Below are positions 1 through 8,698 of a stretch of DNA of 64,000 bases, piece by piece. Position 1 is the stretch's first letter; each line of letters starts with the position of its first letter. The notes beneath the pieces were generated by a model, which was not told where the DNA came from, did not search any database, and saw nothing but the letters and a program-made list of their open reading frames with translations. The DNA comes from Mycolicibacterium rhodesiae NBB3 (GTDB taxonomy: Bacteria > Actinomycetota > Actinomycetes > Mycobacteriales > Mycobacteriaceae). The DNA lies in assembly GCF_000230895.2 (NCBI RefSeq), contig NC_016604.1, positions 5,952,001 to 6,016,000 on the forward strand, in the 5' to 3' direction. A program made the position numbers and the translations under genes.

Positions 1-1486
1 CGGACAGATCGACCTCGGGCAGCTTGTCGTGCGGATAGACCGTGGACGGGCGCGGCCCGTGCGGTTGATTGACCGTCACGTCCGCCAGGTAGTTGAGAAT
101 CTTGGTGCCGCGATCGGCCGGCGTATGAGCGGTCAGCAGATACGGACGGTCATCGATGAACGACGTGGTGACCCGTCCGGCGCGGAAGTCGGGGTCATTG
201 ACGACGGCCAGCAGGAACGGAATGTTCGTCGACACCCCGCGCACACGAAATTCGGCCAGCGCGCGACGCGACCGCGCGACCGCCGCCGCGTAGTCGCGTC
301 CGCGGCAGGTCAACTTCACCAGAAGCGAGTCGAAGTGCGCCCCGATCTCAGCACCCAAATGCGTTGCGCCGTCCAGCCGTATCCCCGCCCCACCCGGTGA
401 CCGGTAACTGGTGATGCGTCCGGTGTCGGGACGGAACCCGTTCGCGGGATCCTCGGTGGTGATCCGGCACTGCATGGCAGCACCGCGGATCTGCAGAGTG
501 TCCTGGCTCAACCCGAGGTCTTCGAGTGTTTCGCCGTCGGCGATGCGCAGCTGGCTCGCCACGAGGTCGACATCGGTGATCTCTTCGGTGACGGTGTGTT
601 CGACCTGGATGCGCGGGTTCATCTCGATGAACACGTAGTGGCCGCGCTCGTCGAGTAGGAATTCGACGGTGCCCGCGTAGGTGTAGTCGATCTGGCGGGC
701 GAACGCGACCGCGTCGGCGCAGATCTTGTCCCGTAACTCGGCGGGAAAGTTTGGGGCGGGCGCGAGTTCGATGACCTTCTGATGGCGGCGTTGCAGGCTG
801 CAGTCACGTTCGAACAGATGCATGACGCTGCCGTGTTTGTCGGCAAGGATCTGCACTTCGATGTGGCGGGGGTTGAGCACCGCCTGCTCGAGGTAAACCA
901 TCGGGTCGCCAAACGCCGACTCAGCCTCGCGGCTGGCCGCTTCGATTGCCTCCTGCAGCGCAGACGCATCGGTGACGCGCCGCATGCCGCGGCCACCGCC
1001 GCCGGAGACCGCCTTGACGAACAACGGAAATTCCATCGTCGCCGACGCCGCGACCAACTCCTCGACCGACGACGACGGCGCTGAGGAGTTCAGCACCGGC
1101 AAGCCGGCATCGCGCGCCGCCGCGATGGCCCTGGCCTTGTTCCCCGTCAGCTCGAGGATGTCGGCACTCGGACCGATGAACGTGATGCCGGCGTCCGCAC
1201 ACGCCGCGGCCAGCTGCGGATTCTCGGAAAGGAATCCGTACCCGGGGTAGACGGCGTCGGCGCCGGCCTGTTGTGCGACGCGGATGATCTCGTCGACGGA
1301 AAGGTAGGCGCGGACCGGATGGCCTGTGTCGCCGATCTCATACGACTCGTCAGCCTTGAGCCGGTGCTGGGAGTTGCGGTCCTCGTGTGCGTATACCGCG
1401 ATGGTTGTGATGCCCATCTCGTAGGCGGCGCGGAATGCCCGGATCGCGATCTCGCCGCGATTGGCCACCAACAATTTTGATATCAC
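1..1486 (-). CDS. pyc: Pyruvate carboxylase, N-terminal 495 residues (gene runs off the window)
   Basis: Biotin-dependent anaplerotic enzyme that carboxylates pyruvate to oxaloacetate. Only the biotin carboxylase part is present. Translation from GTG at 1486 gives a start like ISKLLVANRGEIAIR, then PGYGFLSENP near residue 80, the glycine-rich ATP-grasp loop SGGGGRGM near 160 and EMNPRIQVEHTVTE near 295. The frame stays open to base 1, ending KLPEVDLS, which suits the linker to the carboxyltransferase domain. It could in principle be an acyl-CoA carboxylase alpha subunit. The sequence after the BC domain and the M. tuberculosis pca neighbourhood (VKOR gene directly upstream) favour pyruvate carboxylase. 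Confidence 0.93.
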   Translation of the reverse strand, partial: MISKLLVANRGEIAIRAFRAAYEMGITTIAVYAHEDRNSQHRLKADESYEIGDTGHPVRAYLSVDEIIRVAQQAGADAVYPGYGFLSENPQLAAACADAGITFIGPSADILELTGNKARAIAAARDAGLPVLNSSAPSSSVEELVAASATMEFPLFVKAVSGGGGRGMRRVTDASALQEAIEAASREAESAFGDPMVYLEQAVLNPRHIEVQILADKHGSVMHLFERDCSLQRRHQKVIELAPAPNFPAELRDKICADAVAFARQIDYTYAGTVEFLLDERGHYVFIEMNPRIQVEHTVTEEITDVDLVASQLRIADGETLEDLGLSQDTLQIRGAAMQCRITTEDPANGFRPDTGRITSYRSPGGAGIRLDGATHLGAEIGAHFDSLLVKLTCRGRDYAAAVARSRRALAEFRVRGVSTNIPFLLAVVNDPDFRAGRVTTSFIDDRPYLLTAHTPADRGTKILNYLADVTVNQPHGPRPSTVYPHDKLPEVDLS

Positions 1487-1512
1487 GCGCTACCGCCCCC
1501 GTCGCATCGTTC

Positions 1513-2139
1513 TTAGAGGAGCGTGGACCAGTAGTCCCAGAAGCGCACCAGGATCAGCAGGAGCACTGCGGTGAACCATAGCGCCACCAATGACCAGCGC
1601 CAGGTATGAAGCAGGCGCACAACACCATTGGCCGTCGCTGGGGCGGCGGCGATCGACGTCACGACCACGAGCAGGGGAATCGTCACGGCCCATACCACCA
1701 TGCAGTACGGGCACAGCGCGCCGATGCTGTACAGGCTCTGCCACGCCAGCCAGTGCACGAACACGGTGCCGAGCAGGGTTCCTACCGCCAGCCCTGCCCA
1801 ATACCAGCGCGGCAGTTCGACTTTGGCGACCGCTAGTACCCCGGTCACCAGCACCACCGTGAAGGCCACGATGCCCATGAGCGAGTTCGGGAAGCCGAAC
1901 ACAGACGCCTGCGGGGTGATCATCACCGACCCGCACGAAAGCACCGGATTGATGCTGCAGGACGGCACATAGTCCGGGTTGAGCAGAATCTCGATCTTCT
2001 CGACCGTGAGCGTCGCCGCGGCGGCGAGGCCGAGCACCCCTGCGATCAGTACCCAGATCGCGCTGGGCCTGCCGACCGCGACACGCGAGCGCGACGCGGG
2101 TTCGCTCGGCTCGACGGTGCTGGGGGTGGTGACGGTCAT
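1513..2139 (-). CDS. Vitamin K epoxide reductase (VKOR) family membrane protein
   Basis: A 208-residue integral membrane oxidoreductase, syntenic with Rv2968c. The VKOR cysteines are visible: Cys61 and Cys69 in a periplasmic loop (CSINPVLSC) and the CPYC active site at 143-146. About five hydrophobic helices are present. In actinobacteria this protein plays the DsbB role and re-oxidises a DsbA-like partner by passing electrons to menaquinone. Its ATG overlaps the stop of the DsbA-like gene as ATGA at 2136-2139, so the two are probably translated together. The pyc start follows 26 bp downstream. Confidence 0.92.
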   Translation of the reverse strand: MTVTTPSTVEPSEPASRSRVAVGRPSAIWVLIAGVLGLAAAATLTVEKIEILLNPDYVPSCSINPVLSCGSVMITPQASVFGFPNSLMGIVAFTVVLVTGVLAVAKVELPRWYWAGLAVGTLLGTVFVHWLAWQSLYSIGALCPYCMVVWAVTIPLLVVVTSIAAAPATANGVVRLLHTWRWSLVALWFTAVLLLILVRFWDYWSTLL

Positions 2140-2924
2140 GGCGCGGGCGCGGGCGCGTTCGGCGGAGGACCGACGGGAGTGGGATCAGCGGCGGGAGGCG
2201 CGGCGCCGGAGTCGAGTGCCGGCACGTTACCGACGATCTCTTCGATCTTGGCGATCAACGCGTCCGGAGTGGTGGGGCGGTAGTCCTCGCCGTTGATGCG
2301 AATCGTCGGCGTCGAATTCACGTTGGTGGCGGCGGCCAACCCCGACACCATGTCGGCGTTCGTCTCCTCTTGGATGCACTTCGGCACTTCGCCCCCGGCG
2401 CCGGCCTGACGGGCGACTTCGGTCAACCGGGCGGCGTCGGGGAACGGGCCGACGCCCTCCTCGGGCTGCTGGGCGTACAGCGCGGCATGGAAACGGCGGA
2501 AGGCCTCGGTGGAATCGCCCGCGACGCAATACGCGGCGTTGGCCGCACGCGTCGAGTATCCGTCGCCCTGGCGGTCGAGGATCGAGACCATGTAGTAGTC
2601 GGCGGCGACCGCACCGGAATCGATCAGTTTGTTGATCGTGTTACCGAACTGCTTTTCGAAGTTGCCGCAGGCCGGGCAGAGGAAATCCTCGTACAACGAG
2701 AGCACGGCCTTGGGCTCGTCGGTGCCCTCTTTCTTGATCAGCTGCCCCGAGGTGACCCGGATGGACTCGGCCTCGCCTGCGGTCGGCTTTTCATCGGCCG
2801 ACAGCACGATGTACGCCACGAGCGCCACGGCGAAGATCACCACGATCGCCGTCAGTCCGATCTGGATCGCCAGATTGCGCTTGCGGTCGGACGCCCTCAG
2901 GTCGTATTTCGGTTTCGAAGCCAC
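2136..2924 (-). CDS. DsbA-like membrane-anchored thioredoxin-fold protein
   Basis: A 262-residue envelope thiol-disulfide oxidoreductase, syntenic with Rv2969c. A short basic N-terminus is followed by one membrane anchor at about residues 19-41. The thioredoxin-fold domain has the redox motif CPAC at about 83-86 (YEDFLCPACGNFE) and a cis-proline segment STPTIRING further on. The C-terminal tail is rich in Pro and Ala. I chose GTG at 2924 because it puts the basic stretch directly before the membrane helix; the frame is open further upstream without a credible start. It is the probable substrate-oxidising partner of the VKOR protein that overlaps it downstream. Confidence 0.88.
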   Translation of the reverse strand: MASKPKYDLRASDRKRNLAIQIGLTAIVVIFAVALVAYIVLSADEKPTAGEAESIRVTSGQLIKKEGTDEPKAVLSLYEDFLCPACGNFEKQFGNTINKLIDSGAVAADYYMVSILDRQGDGYSTRAANAAYCVAGDSTEAFRRFHAALYAQQPEEGVGPFPDAARLTEVARQAGAGGEVPKCIQEETNADMVSGLAAATNVNSTPTIRINGEDYRPTTPDALIAKIEEIVGNVPALDSGAAPPAADPTPVGPPPNAPAPAP

Positions 2925-2958
2925 GCGACAAGAGTACCGGCGGACGTTTCGGGGTCCT

Positions 2959-4056
2959 TCACGTGCGGGCCAGATGAGCCCGCAATGCCGAGATCGCTTC
3001 CGTCGTCGCAGTCGCGCTGCCGCCACCGAGTGCGAAGAGGTTGGCAAAGCCGTGGATCAGCGAACCGAACTCGCGGTGATCCACGGTCACACCCGCGTCG
3101 CGCATCGCGTTCGCGTACTGCCTGCCTTCGTCGCGCAACGGGTCGAAACCCGCGGTTATAAGCAATGCCGGTGGCAACCCGGAGAGATCATCGGCCAGCA
3201 GCGGGGATACCCGCGGGTCGGCGGCGTCGACGTCCGCACCGTGCAGGTACTTGTCGCGGAACCACCCGATGTCGCGCTTGGTGAGGAAGAACCCCTCGGC
3301 GAACAGGATCTGCGACCGGGTCTCGTCGCGGTAGTTCACCACCGGGTAGAACAACAGCTGCACGGCCGGCAACCCGGTGGCTTCGGTCCTGGCGCGCATC
3401 GCGACCAGCGCGGCGAGGTTGCCGCCCGCGCTGTCGCCGCCGACCGCGACACGGGCGGGGTCGGCGCCCAGATCCGCGGCGTTGTCCAGGGCCCATTGAA
3501 ACGCTGCCAGCGCATCGTCGGAGCCCGCGGGGGCCTTGTGTTCAGGCGCGAGCCGGTAGTCGACCGACAGGACGTGCAGTCGGCCCTCGCGACAAATCTT
3601 TCTACACAGGTCGTCGTGGGTTTCGATGCTCCCGATGACCTGTCCGCCCCCGTGGAAGAAGACCAGCAGCGGCGACCCGTCGCCGTCGACAGGCCGGTAG
3701 TGCCTGGCGCGGATCGCACCGGCGGGACCGGGGATGGAAAGGTTGGTCACTGCCGCCAGCGGGATGTCCTGTTTGAAGCTGGCGGACAGGATCTCGAGAT
3801 TGTCCCTGGCGATCACGACGTTTTCGTCTGTCGCCAGATCGGTGATGCCGACCATGCGCTGACCGAAGAGCATCAGCTGCAACGTGGTGTCCAGGGTGTT
3901 GCCGTCGATGGTGACCGATCGCCCGCCGAGCATTGCGCGCTTGACGGCGTTCGGGATTCGCGGCAGCGCACGCAGGGTGACGCCGGCGGCAGCGTTGACG
4001 ACCGCCTCCTTGCGGCTGAGCACTCGCGATTCCTGTGGTGGCAGACTCTTGGTCAT
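2959..4056 (-). CDS. lipN: HSL-family lipase/esterase (LipN-like)
   Basis: A 365-residue alpha/beta hydrolase of the hormone-sensitive lipase family. The oxyanion motif HGGG lies at 135-138 and the nucleophile motif GDSAGG is centred on Ser199. The acid and base follow in FDPLRDE near 293 and in HGF near 327. It hydrolyses short-chain esters or lipids, with the true substrate unknown. ATG at 4056 was chosen because GGGAGAAG sits just upstream. The start codon shares bases with that of the divergent aldo-keto reductase (CATG at 4054-4057), so the 5' ends are interlocked. Position matches Rv2970c. Confidence 0.87.
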   Translation of the reverse strand: MTKSLPPQESRVLSRKEAVVNAAAGVTLRALPRIPNAVKRAMLGGRSVTIDGNTLDTTLQLMLFGQRMVGITDLATDENVVIARDNLEILSASFKQDIPLAAVTNLSIPGPAGAIRARHYRPVDGDGSPLLVFFHGGGQVIGSIETHDDLCRKICREGRLHVLSVDYRLAPEHKAPAGSDDALAAFQWALDNAADLGADPARVAVGGDSAGGNLAALVAMRARTEATGLPAVQLLFYPVVNYRDETRSQILFAEGFFLTKRDIGWFRDKYLHGADVDAADPRVSPLLADDLSGLPPALLITAGFDPLRDEGRQYANAMRDAGVTVDHREFGSLIHGFANLFALGGGSATATTEAISALRAHLART

Positions 4057-4885
4057 GGCTTCTCCCTCGATCACGCTCAATGACGGTAATGCGATCCCCC
4101 AGGTTGGATTCGGTGTTTTCCAGACACCGCCCGATGAGACCGAACGCGCGGTGACGATTGCCTTTGAAGCGGGCTACCGGCACGTCGACACCGCTGCGGC
4201 GTACCGCAACGAGCGCGGCGTCGGCAAGGCGGTGGCCGAATCGGGCCTGCCGCGCGAGGACTTGTACATCACGACCAAGCTGTGGAACTCCGAGCAGGGG
4301 TACGACTCGACACTCAAGGCCTTCGACGCCAGCGTGGACCGCCTCGGGCTCGACTACGTCGACCTGTACTTGATCCACTGGCCTTTGCCGGCGCGCAACA
4401 CGTTCGTCGACACCTTCAAGGCATTCTCGACGTTGCGGGATCAGGGCCGCGTCCGCTCCATCGGCGTGAGCAATTTCGAGCCTGAGCACCTCCGAATCCT
4501 GATCGACGCCACCGGAATCGTGCCCGCCGTCAACCAGGTGGAGCTGCATCCGCGGTTCCCACAGGACGAACTGCGCGAGGTGCACAAGCAGCTGGGCGTC
4601 GCCACCGAGGCATGGGCCCCACTCGGCCAGGGCGCTCTGCTGGACGACCCCAGGGTGACCGAGGTCGCCGAACGACATGGCAAAACGCCGGCACAGGTAC
4701 TGATTAGGTGGCATATACAACTCGGCAATATAGTCATCCCGAAATCGGTGACCCCGGAGCGAATTGTGAGTAACTTCGACGTGTTCGATCTTGAACTGAG
4801 CGAGCAGGACATGGCGTCCATCTCCTCGCTGGGCGACGGAACACGGATGGGCCCCGATCCACGGACCTTCGATTTCACAGGTTAG
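4055..4885 (+). CDS. Aldo/keto reductase, first of a tandem pair
   Basis: A 276-residue NADPH-dependent aldo/keto reductase with a TIM-barrel fold. The catalytic tetrad can be read: Asp45 and Tyr50 in DTAAAYRNE, Lys in TTKLWNSEQG and His in LIHWPLP. The cofactor-binding segment IPKSVTPERI lies near the C-terminus. It likely reduces reactive aldehydes and ketones in the cytosol. It is clearly similar to the next gene, with shared SITLNDGNA, TPAQVLIRW and IVIP blocks, so the pair arose by duplication. M. tuberculosis has one gene (Rv2971) here as I remember it, and the second copy is the closer match. No strong ribosome site precedes this ATG. Confidence 0.9.
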   Translation: MASPSITLNDGNAIPQVGFGVFQTPPDETERAVTIAFEAGYRHVDTAAAYRNERGVGKAVAESGLPREDLYITTKLWNSEQGYDSTLKAFDASVDRLGLDYVDLYLIHWPLPARNTFVDTFKAFSTLRDQGRVRSIGVSNFEPEHLRILIDATGIVPAVNQVELHPRFPQDELREVHKQLGVATEAWAPLGQGALLDDPRVTEVAERHGKTPAQVLIRWHIQLGNIVIPKSVTPERIVSNFDVFDLELSEQDMASISSLGDGTRMGPDPRTFDFTG

Positions 4886-4890
4886 GTGAC

Positions 4891-5733
4891 ATGACCCAAG
4901 CGCCCGGGCAGCCAGCTGCGATCACGCTCAACGACGGGAACGCCCTCCCCGTGATCGGTCTGGGTGTCGCCGAGTTGTCGGACGCCGAGACCGAACGATC
5001 GGTGGCCGCCGCCCTGGAGGCGGGCTACCGGTTGATCGACACGGCGTCGGTCTACGGCAACGAAGCCGCGGTCGGCCGCGCGATCGCCTCGTCGGGGATT
5101 CCGCGCGAGGAGCTGTTCGTCACCACCAAGCTGGCCAATAAAGATCAGGGGTTCCAGGCGTCGCAGGACGCCTTGAAGGTCAGCCTCGATCAGCTCGGAC
5201 TCTCCTACGTCGACCTCTACCTGATCCACTGGCCGGCGGGCAACCCCGGTAAGTACGTCGACAGCTGGGGCGGCCTGATGAAGCGGAAGGAAGAAGGCGA
5301 TACGAAGTCGATCGGTGTGGCGAATTTCCACGCCGAGGACCTCTCCAACATCATCGACCTTTCGTACTTCACGCCTGCGATCAACCAGATCGAGCTGCAC
5401 CCGCTGCTGAATCAGGCCGAGTTGCGCGCAACCAACGCCGAATACGGCATCGTGACCGAGGCCTACAGCCCTCTGGGGGTCGGAAACCTGTTGGACAACG
5501 CGGCGATCGGATCCGTGGCGCAGGCGCACGGCAAGACGCCGGCGCAGGTTCTGATCAGGTGGAGCATCCAACTCGGCAACATTGTCATTCCGCGGTCCTC
5601 CTCCCCGGAGCGGATCGCAGAGAACATCGACGTTTTCGATTTCGAGTTGACCGACGACGAGATGTCGTCGCTCAGCGGGTTGAACGACGGCACCCGCTTC
5701 CGGCCCGACCCCGAAACCTACACGGGCACATAG
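4891..5733 (+). CDS. Aldo/keto reductase, second of a tandem pair (Rv2971-like)
   Basis: A 280-residue aldo/keto reductase. Catalytic Asp50 and Tyr55 lie in DTASVYGNE, Lys in VTTKLANKDQ and His in LIHWPAG. The C-terminal block VIPRSSSPERI is the NADPH phosphate-binding region. It starts 5 bp after its paralogue, so the two form an operon. The N-terminal wording (ITLNDGNALPVIGLGVAELSD) matches my memory of Rv2971 better than the first copy does. The exact substrate cannot be told; Rv2971-type enzymes act on dicarbonyls such as methylglyoxal. Confidence 0.9.
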   Translation: MTQAPGQPAAITLNDGNALPVIGLGVAELSDAETERSVAAALEAGYRLIDTASVYGNEAAVGRAIASSGIPREELFVTTKLANKDQGFQASQDALKVSLDQLGLSYVDLYLIHWPAGNPGKYVDSWGGLMKRKEEGDTKSIGVANFHAEDLSNIIDLSYFTPAINQIELHPLLNQAELRATNAEYGIVTEAYSPLGVGNLLDNAAIGSVAQAHGKTPAQVLIRWSIQLGNIVIPRSSSPERIAENIDVFDFELTDDEMSSLSGLNDGTRFRPDPETYTGT

Positions 5734-5737
5734 CTTT

Positions 5738-5751
5738 CTGCGCTGACGCAG
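5738..5751. terminator. Small hairpin between convergent genes
   Basis: CTGCG (5738-5742), a CTGA tetraloop and CGCAG (5747-5751) form a compact hairpin. It lies between the stop of the second aldo/keto reductase and the stop of the HNH-type gene. There is no T-run. Its position between convergent stops is the main reason to suspect termination. Confidence 0.3.
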
Positions 5752-6459
5752 TCAGCCTGTAGGGCACGTCGACGCCGCGTCGCGGAGTGCGACCGCTGAA
5801 GGCGCGTCCACCGGCAGCGCATAACCGCGCAGCACCGCGATGAACTGCATGGCGTACTGACAGCGGAATGCGAGGTTGGGCGGCATCCAACTCGCGGGTT
5901 CGCGGTCGCCTTTGTCCTGATTGGCCTGTCCCTGCACGGCGAGCAGGTTCGCGGGATCATTGGCGAACCGCAGCCGCAGATCGTCTGTCCAGTTGCGGGC
6001 CCCGAGATCCCACGCGAGAGCCAATGGGACGATGTGGTCGATCTGCACGGCTGCGCCGGTCTGCTCGCCTCGGGTGAAGGCAATGTCGGTGTTGGTATAC
6101 GGGTCGTGCAGTAATCCTGTTGCGACGGCATGAGGACACCGTTTGATCGACACGTAGGACTTGTCGACGAGATCACGGTCCAGGATGTCGTTGCGGGTAT
6201 CGCAGCCGTTGTAGCCGCCCGGCGCGGGGTTGTCGTCGGCCCAGCTGTCCCCGAACGCATCCCGTCGGTAGTCATAGCCGCGGATGCGCAGCGGGATCAC
6301 CGCGATGCCCGCGAGCACGTCGACTCCGGGTGCGACGGTCGGGATGTCGGCGCTGGCGACGAACTGCGATCGGTCGATCGACGAATTGGTCGCCTGAACG
6401 GCGACGAGCACCGCGATGGCGACGATCGCGACGAGCCACAGTAGGCGCTTGTGGTTCAC
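5752..6459 (-). CDS. Secreted or membrane-anchored HNH/DUF1524-type nuclease-like protein
   Basis: A 235-residue protein with a short basic N-terminus and a hydrophobic helix at about 5-22, acting as signal or anchor. It carries a GmrSD C-terminal (DUF1524) HNH-like core: QIDHIVPLALAW with Asp141-His142, then FANDPANLLAV and ANQDKGDREP, which supply the remaining catalytic Asn, Lys and Asp positions. Such proteins are usually called HNH endonuclease family proteins, though an exported one in mycobacteria has no proven DNA target. It starts with GTG overlapping the recG stop (GTGA at 6456-6459). Position equals Rv2972c. Confidence 0.8.
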   Translation of the reverse strand: MNHKRLLWLVAIVAIAVLVAVQATNSSIDRSQFVASADIPTVAPGVDVLAGIAVIPLRIRGYDYRRDAFGDSWADDNPAPGGYNGCDTRNDILDRDLVDKSYVSIKRCPHAVATGLLHDPYTNTDIAFTRGEQTGAAVQIDHIVPLALAWDLGARNWTDDLRLRFANDPANLLAVQGQANQDKGDREPASWMPPNLAFRCQYAMQFIAVLRGYALPVDAPSAVALRDAASTCPTG

Positions 6460-8696
6460 GCCTTTTCCAAGTACTCGATGCGGTCGGTGTCGGAGAAGGG
6501 TGCGGCGAGGGCGGCCATCCGGGGGTCACCCGGATTCGTCGCGTAATGCGCATCACAGAAGTCACGCGCCGCCAGAATGAGATCGAGGTGCTCGAAGAGC
6601 GATAGGAACCGCAGCGTGATCGGACGCCCGGATTGGCTGTAGCCGAGTACATCACCTTCACGTCGTTCGGCCAGGTCGAGATCGGCGAGCTTGAAACCGT
6701 CGAGTGTCGAGGCGACCGCCTTGAGGCGATCTCCCGCCTTCGAGGTCTCCGGCAACTTGCTGACCAGAAGGCACAGACTCGGATGTTGGCCGCGCCCGAT
6801 GCGACCGCGCAGCTGGTGCAGCTGACTGATGCCGAACCGGTCGCCGTCCATCACCAGCATGACCGTGGCATTGGGCACATCGACACCGACCTCGATCACG
6901 GTGGTGCAGATCAGGACGTCGATGTCCCCGGCGCGGAAAGCGGCCATCACCGCGTCCTTTTCGTCGGCGGACAACCGACCGTGCATCAGCCCGAGCCGCA
7001 GCCCTGACAGTGGACCATTACGCAGCCGATCGAATAATTCGACGACGGTGGTCGCGGGTGGGCCCTGTTCCTTGATCTGCTCCCGCCGCTTGCCTCTGCC
7101 CTTTGCCTGGGTCTTGTCGTCTTCGTCGATGCGCGACGCGACGACGTAGGCCTGCCTGCCGGCGCCGACTTCCTCGATGATCCGTTGCCAGGCGCGGTCG
7201 AGCCAGGCGGGATGCTCCTTGAGGAAGATGGTGTTGGTGGTGATCGGCTGGCGGCCACGCGGCAGCTCACGAAGGATCGACGTCTCGAGGTCGCCGTAGT
7301 GGGTCAGCGCGACGGTGCGCGGGATCGGCGTCGCGGTCATCACGAGCAGATGGGGTGTGACACCCTCGGGTGCCTTGGCCCGCAGGCGATCTCGTTGTTC
7401 CACACCGAACCGGTGCTGCTCGTCGACGACGACCTTACCGAGACGGTGGAATTCGACGGCGTCCTGCAGTAGTGCGTGCGTTCCGATCACGATGCCCGCG
7501 TCACCGGAGGCGACTTCGGCGCGCACCTGCTTCTTCTGTTGCGGGGACATCGAACCCGTCAGCAGCGCGATCCGCGTCGCCTTCTCGGCGCCTTCGAGTT
7601 GACCCGCCATGGCCAGCGGCCCGAGGACGTCGCGAATCGAGCGCGCGTGCTGGGCGGCAAGGACTTCGGTCGGCGCCAACAGTGCGCACTGGTATCCGGC
7701 GTCGACCATCTGGAGCATCGCGAGCACCGAGACGATGGTCTTACCGGATCCGACCTCACCCTGCAGCATGCGGTTCATCGGCCGGCTCGACCCCAACTCG
7801 GCGGTCAGCACCTGCAGGACATCCTTCTGGCCTTCGGTCAGTTCGAACGGCATCTGGTGGCGCATCGCCGCGACCAGGCCGTCGTCGGATGGAACCGCGA
7901 CGGGTCCGGCCTCACTCAATTCGCCGAACCGTCGCTGCGCCAACGCCCATTGCAGCCCGATGGCCTCGTCATAGGTCAGACGCGCGATCGCCGCATCGCG
8001 TTCCGCCGCTTTCTCCGCAGTGTGGATGGCACGCAGGGCTTCGTCTTCGCCGATCAGGTTGTGTTCGCGCAGAAAGGATTCCGGCAGCGGCTCGTCGACG
8101 GGGTCGAGGACGTCGAGCACCTGGCGTACGCACGCGTAGATGTCCCAGCTCTGCACCTTGCTGTTGGCGGGGTAGATCGGGAAGAAGTCACGGTCGAACA
8201 GAGAGAGCAACTTGCCTTCGTCGGCCGTTCCTTCCGCTCGGGCAATCGCGGTGAGGGATCTGGTTCCGGCGACCCTGCCGTCATCATGGATCACCAGGAA
8301 ACCCGGATGTGTCAGCTGCAGAGTTCCTTTGAAGTAGCCCACCTCGCCCGACAGCATCACCCGCTGACCCTCTTTGAGCGTTCGCTTGATGACCTTCACG
8401 TTGAAAAACGTCGCGGTGACCTTCGGCCTGCGATTGCCGATTGTGACGACCATGTATTCACGCTTCGGCGAACGATTCGTCAATCGCAGGTCGACATTGG
8501 TGATGCGGTCGACGAAGGTGACGTGTTCGCCTTCCTCGAGTTCCTCGCCTTCGCCGGCTGTCGTCATGTCGTCGCTGTACTTACGCGGATAGTGCCGCAG
8601 CAGATCGTTGACGGTGACGATGCCGAAGTTTTCTTCCAACGGATCAGCGGACTTCTTCCCGATGACGAAGTCGAGCCGGTCGGTCAGCTTGGCCAC
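6456..8696 (-). CDS. recG: ATP-dependent DNA helicase RecG
   Basis: A 746-residue superfamily 2 helicase that remodels stalled replication forks and Holliday junctions. The N-terminal wedge/OB domain (about 1-200) is followed by helicase lobe 1 with Walker A GEVGSGKT near 315 and a DEQH box in VVDEQHRFGVEQRDRL. Lobe 2 contains TTVIEVGVDVPNATVM and the QLRGRIGRG motif, and the TRG region follows. Length is normal for the family in mycobacteria. The GTG start lies 2 bp after the stop of the DAK-domain gene, so recG belongs to that operon. Confidence 0.97.
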   Translation of the reverse strand: MAKLTDRLDFVIGKKSADPLEENFGIVTVNDLLRHYPRKYSDDMTTAGEGEELEEGEHVTFVDRITNVDLRLTNRSPKREYMVVTIGNRRPKVTATFFNVKVIKRTLKEGQRVMLSGEVGYFKGTLQLTHPGFLVIHDDGRVAGTRSLTAIARAEGTADEGKLLSLFDRDFFPIYPANSKVQSWDIYACVRQVLDVLDPVDEPLPESFLREHNLIGEDEALRAIHTAEKAAERDAAIARLTYDEAIGLQWALAQRRFGELSEAGPVAVPSDDGLVAAMRHQMPFELTEGQKDVLQVLTAELGSSRPMNRMLQGEVGSGKTIVSVLAMLQMVDAGYQCALLAPTEVLAAQHARSIRDVLGPLAMAGQLEGAEKATRIALLTGSMSPQQKKQVRAEVASGDAGIVIGTHALLQDAVEFHRLGKVVVDEQHRFGVEQRDRLRAKAPEGVTPHLLVMTATPIPRTVALTHYGDLETSILRELPRGRQPITTNTIFLKEHPAWLDRAWQRIIEEVGAGRQAYVVASRIDEDDKTQAKGRGKRREQIKEQGPPATTVVELFDRLRNGPLSGLRLGLMHGRLSADEKDAVMAAFRAGDIDVLICTTVIEVGVDVPNATVMLVMDGDRFGISQLHQLRGRIGRGQHPSLCLLVSKLPETSKAGDRLKAVASTLDGFKLADLDLAERREGDVLGYSQSGRPITLRFLSLFEHLDLILAARDFCDAHYATNPGDPRMAALAAPFSDTDRIEYLEKA

Positions 8697-8698
8697 GG

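Noticed and set aside
3602..4720. Long minus-strand open frame opposite the first aldo/keto reductase
   Set aside because: Antisense of two well-supported genes; its wording has no family resemblance.
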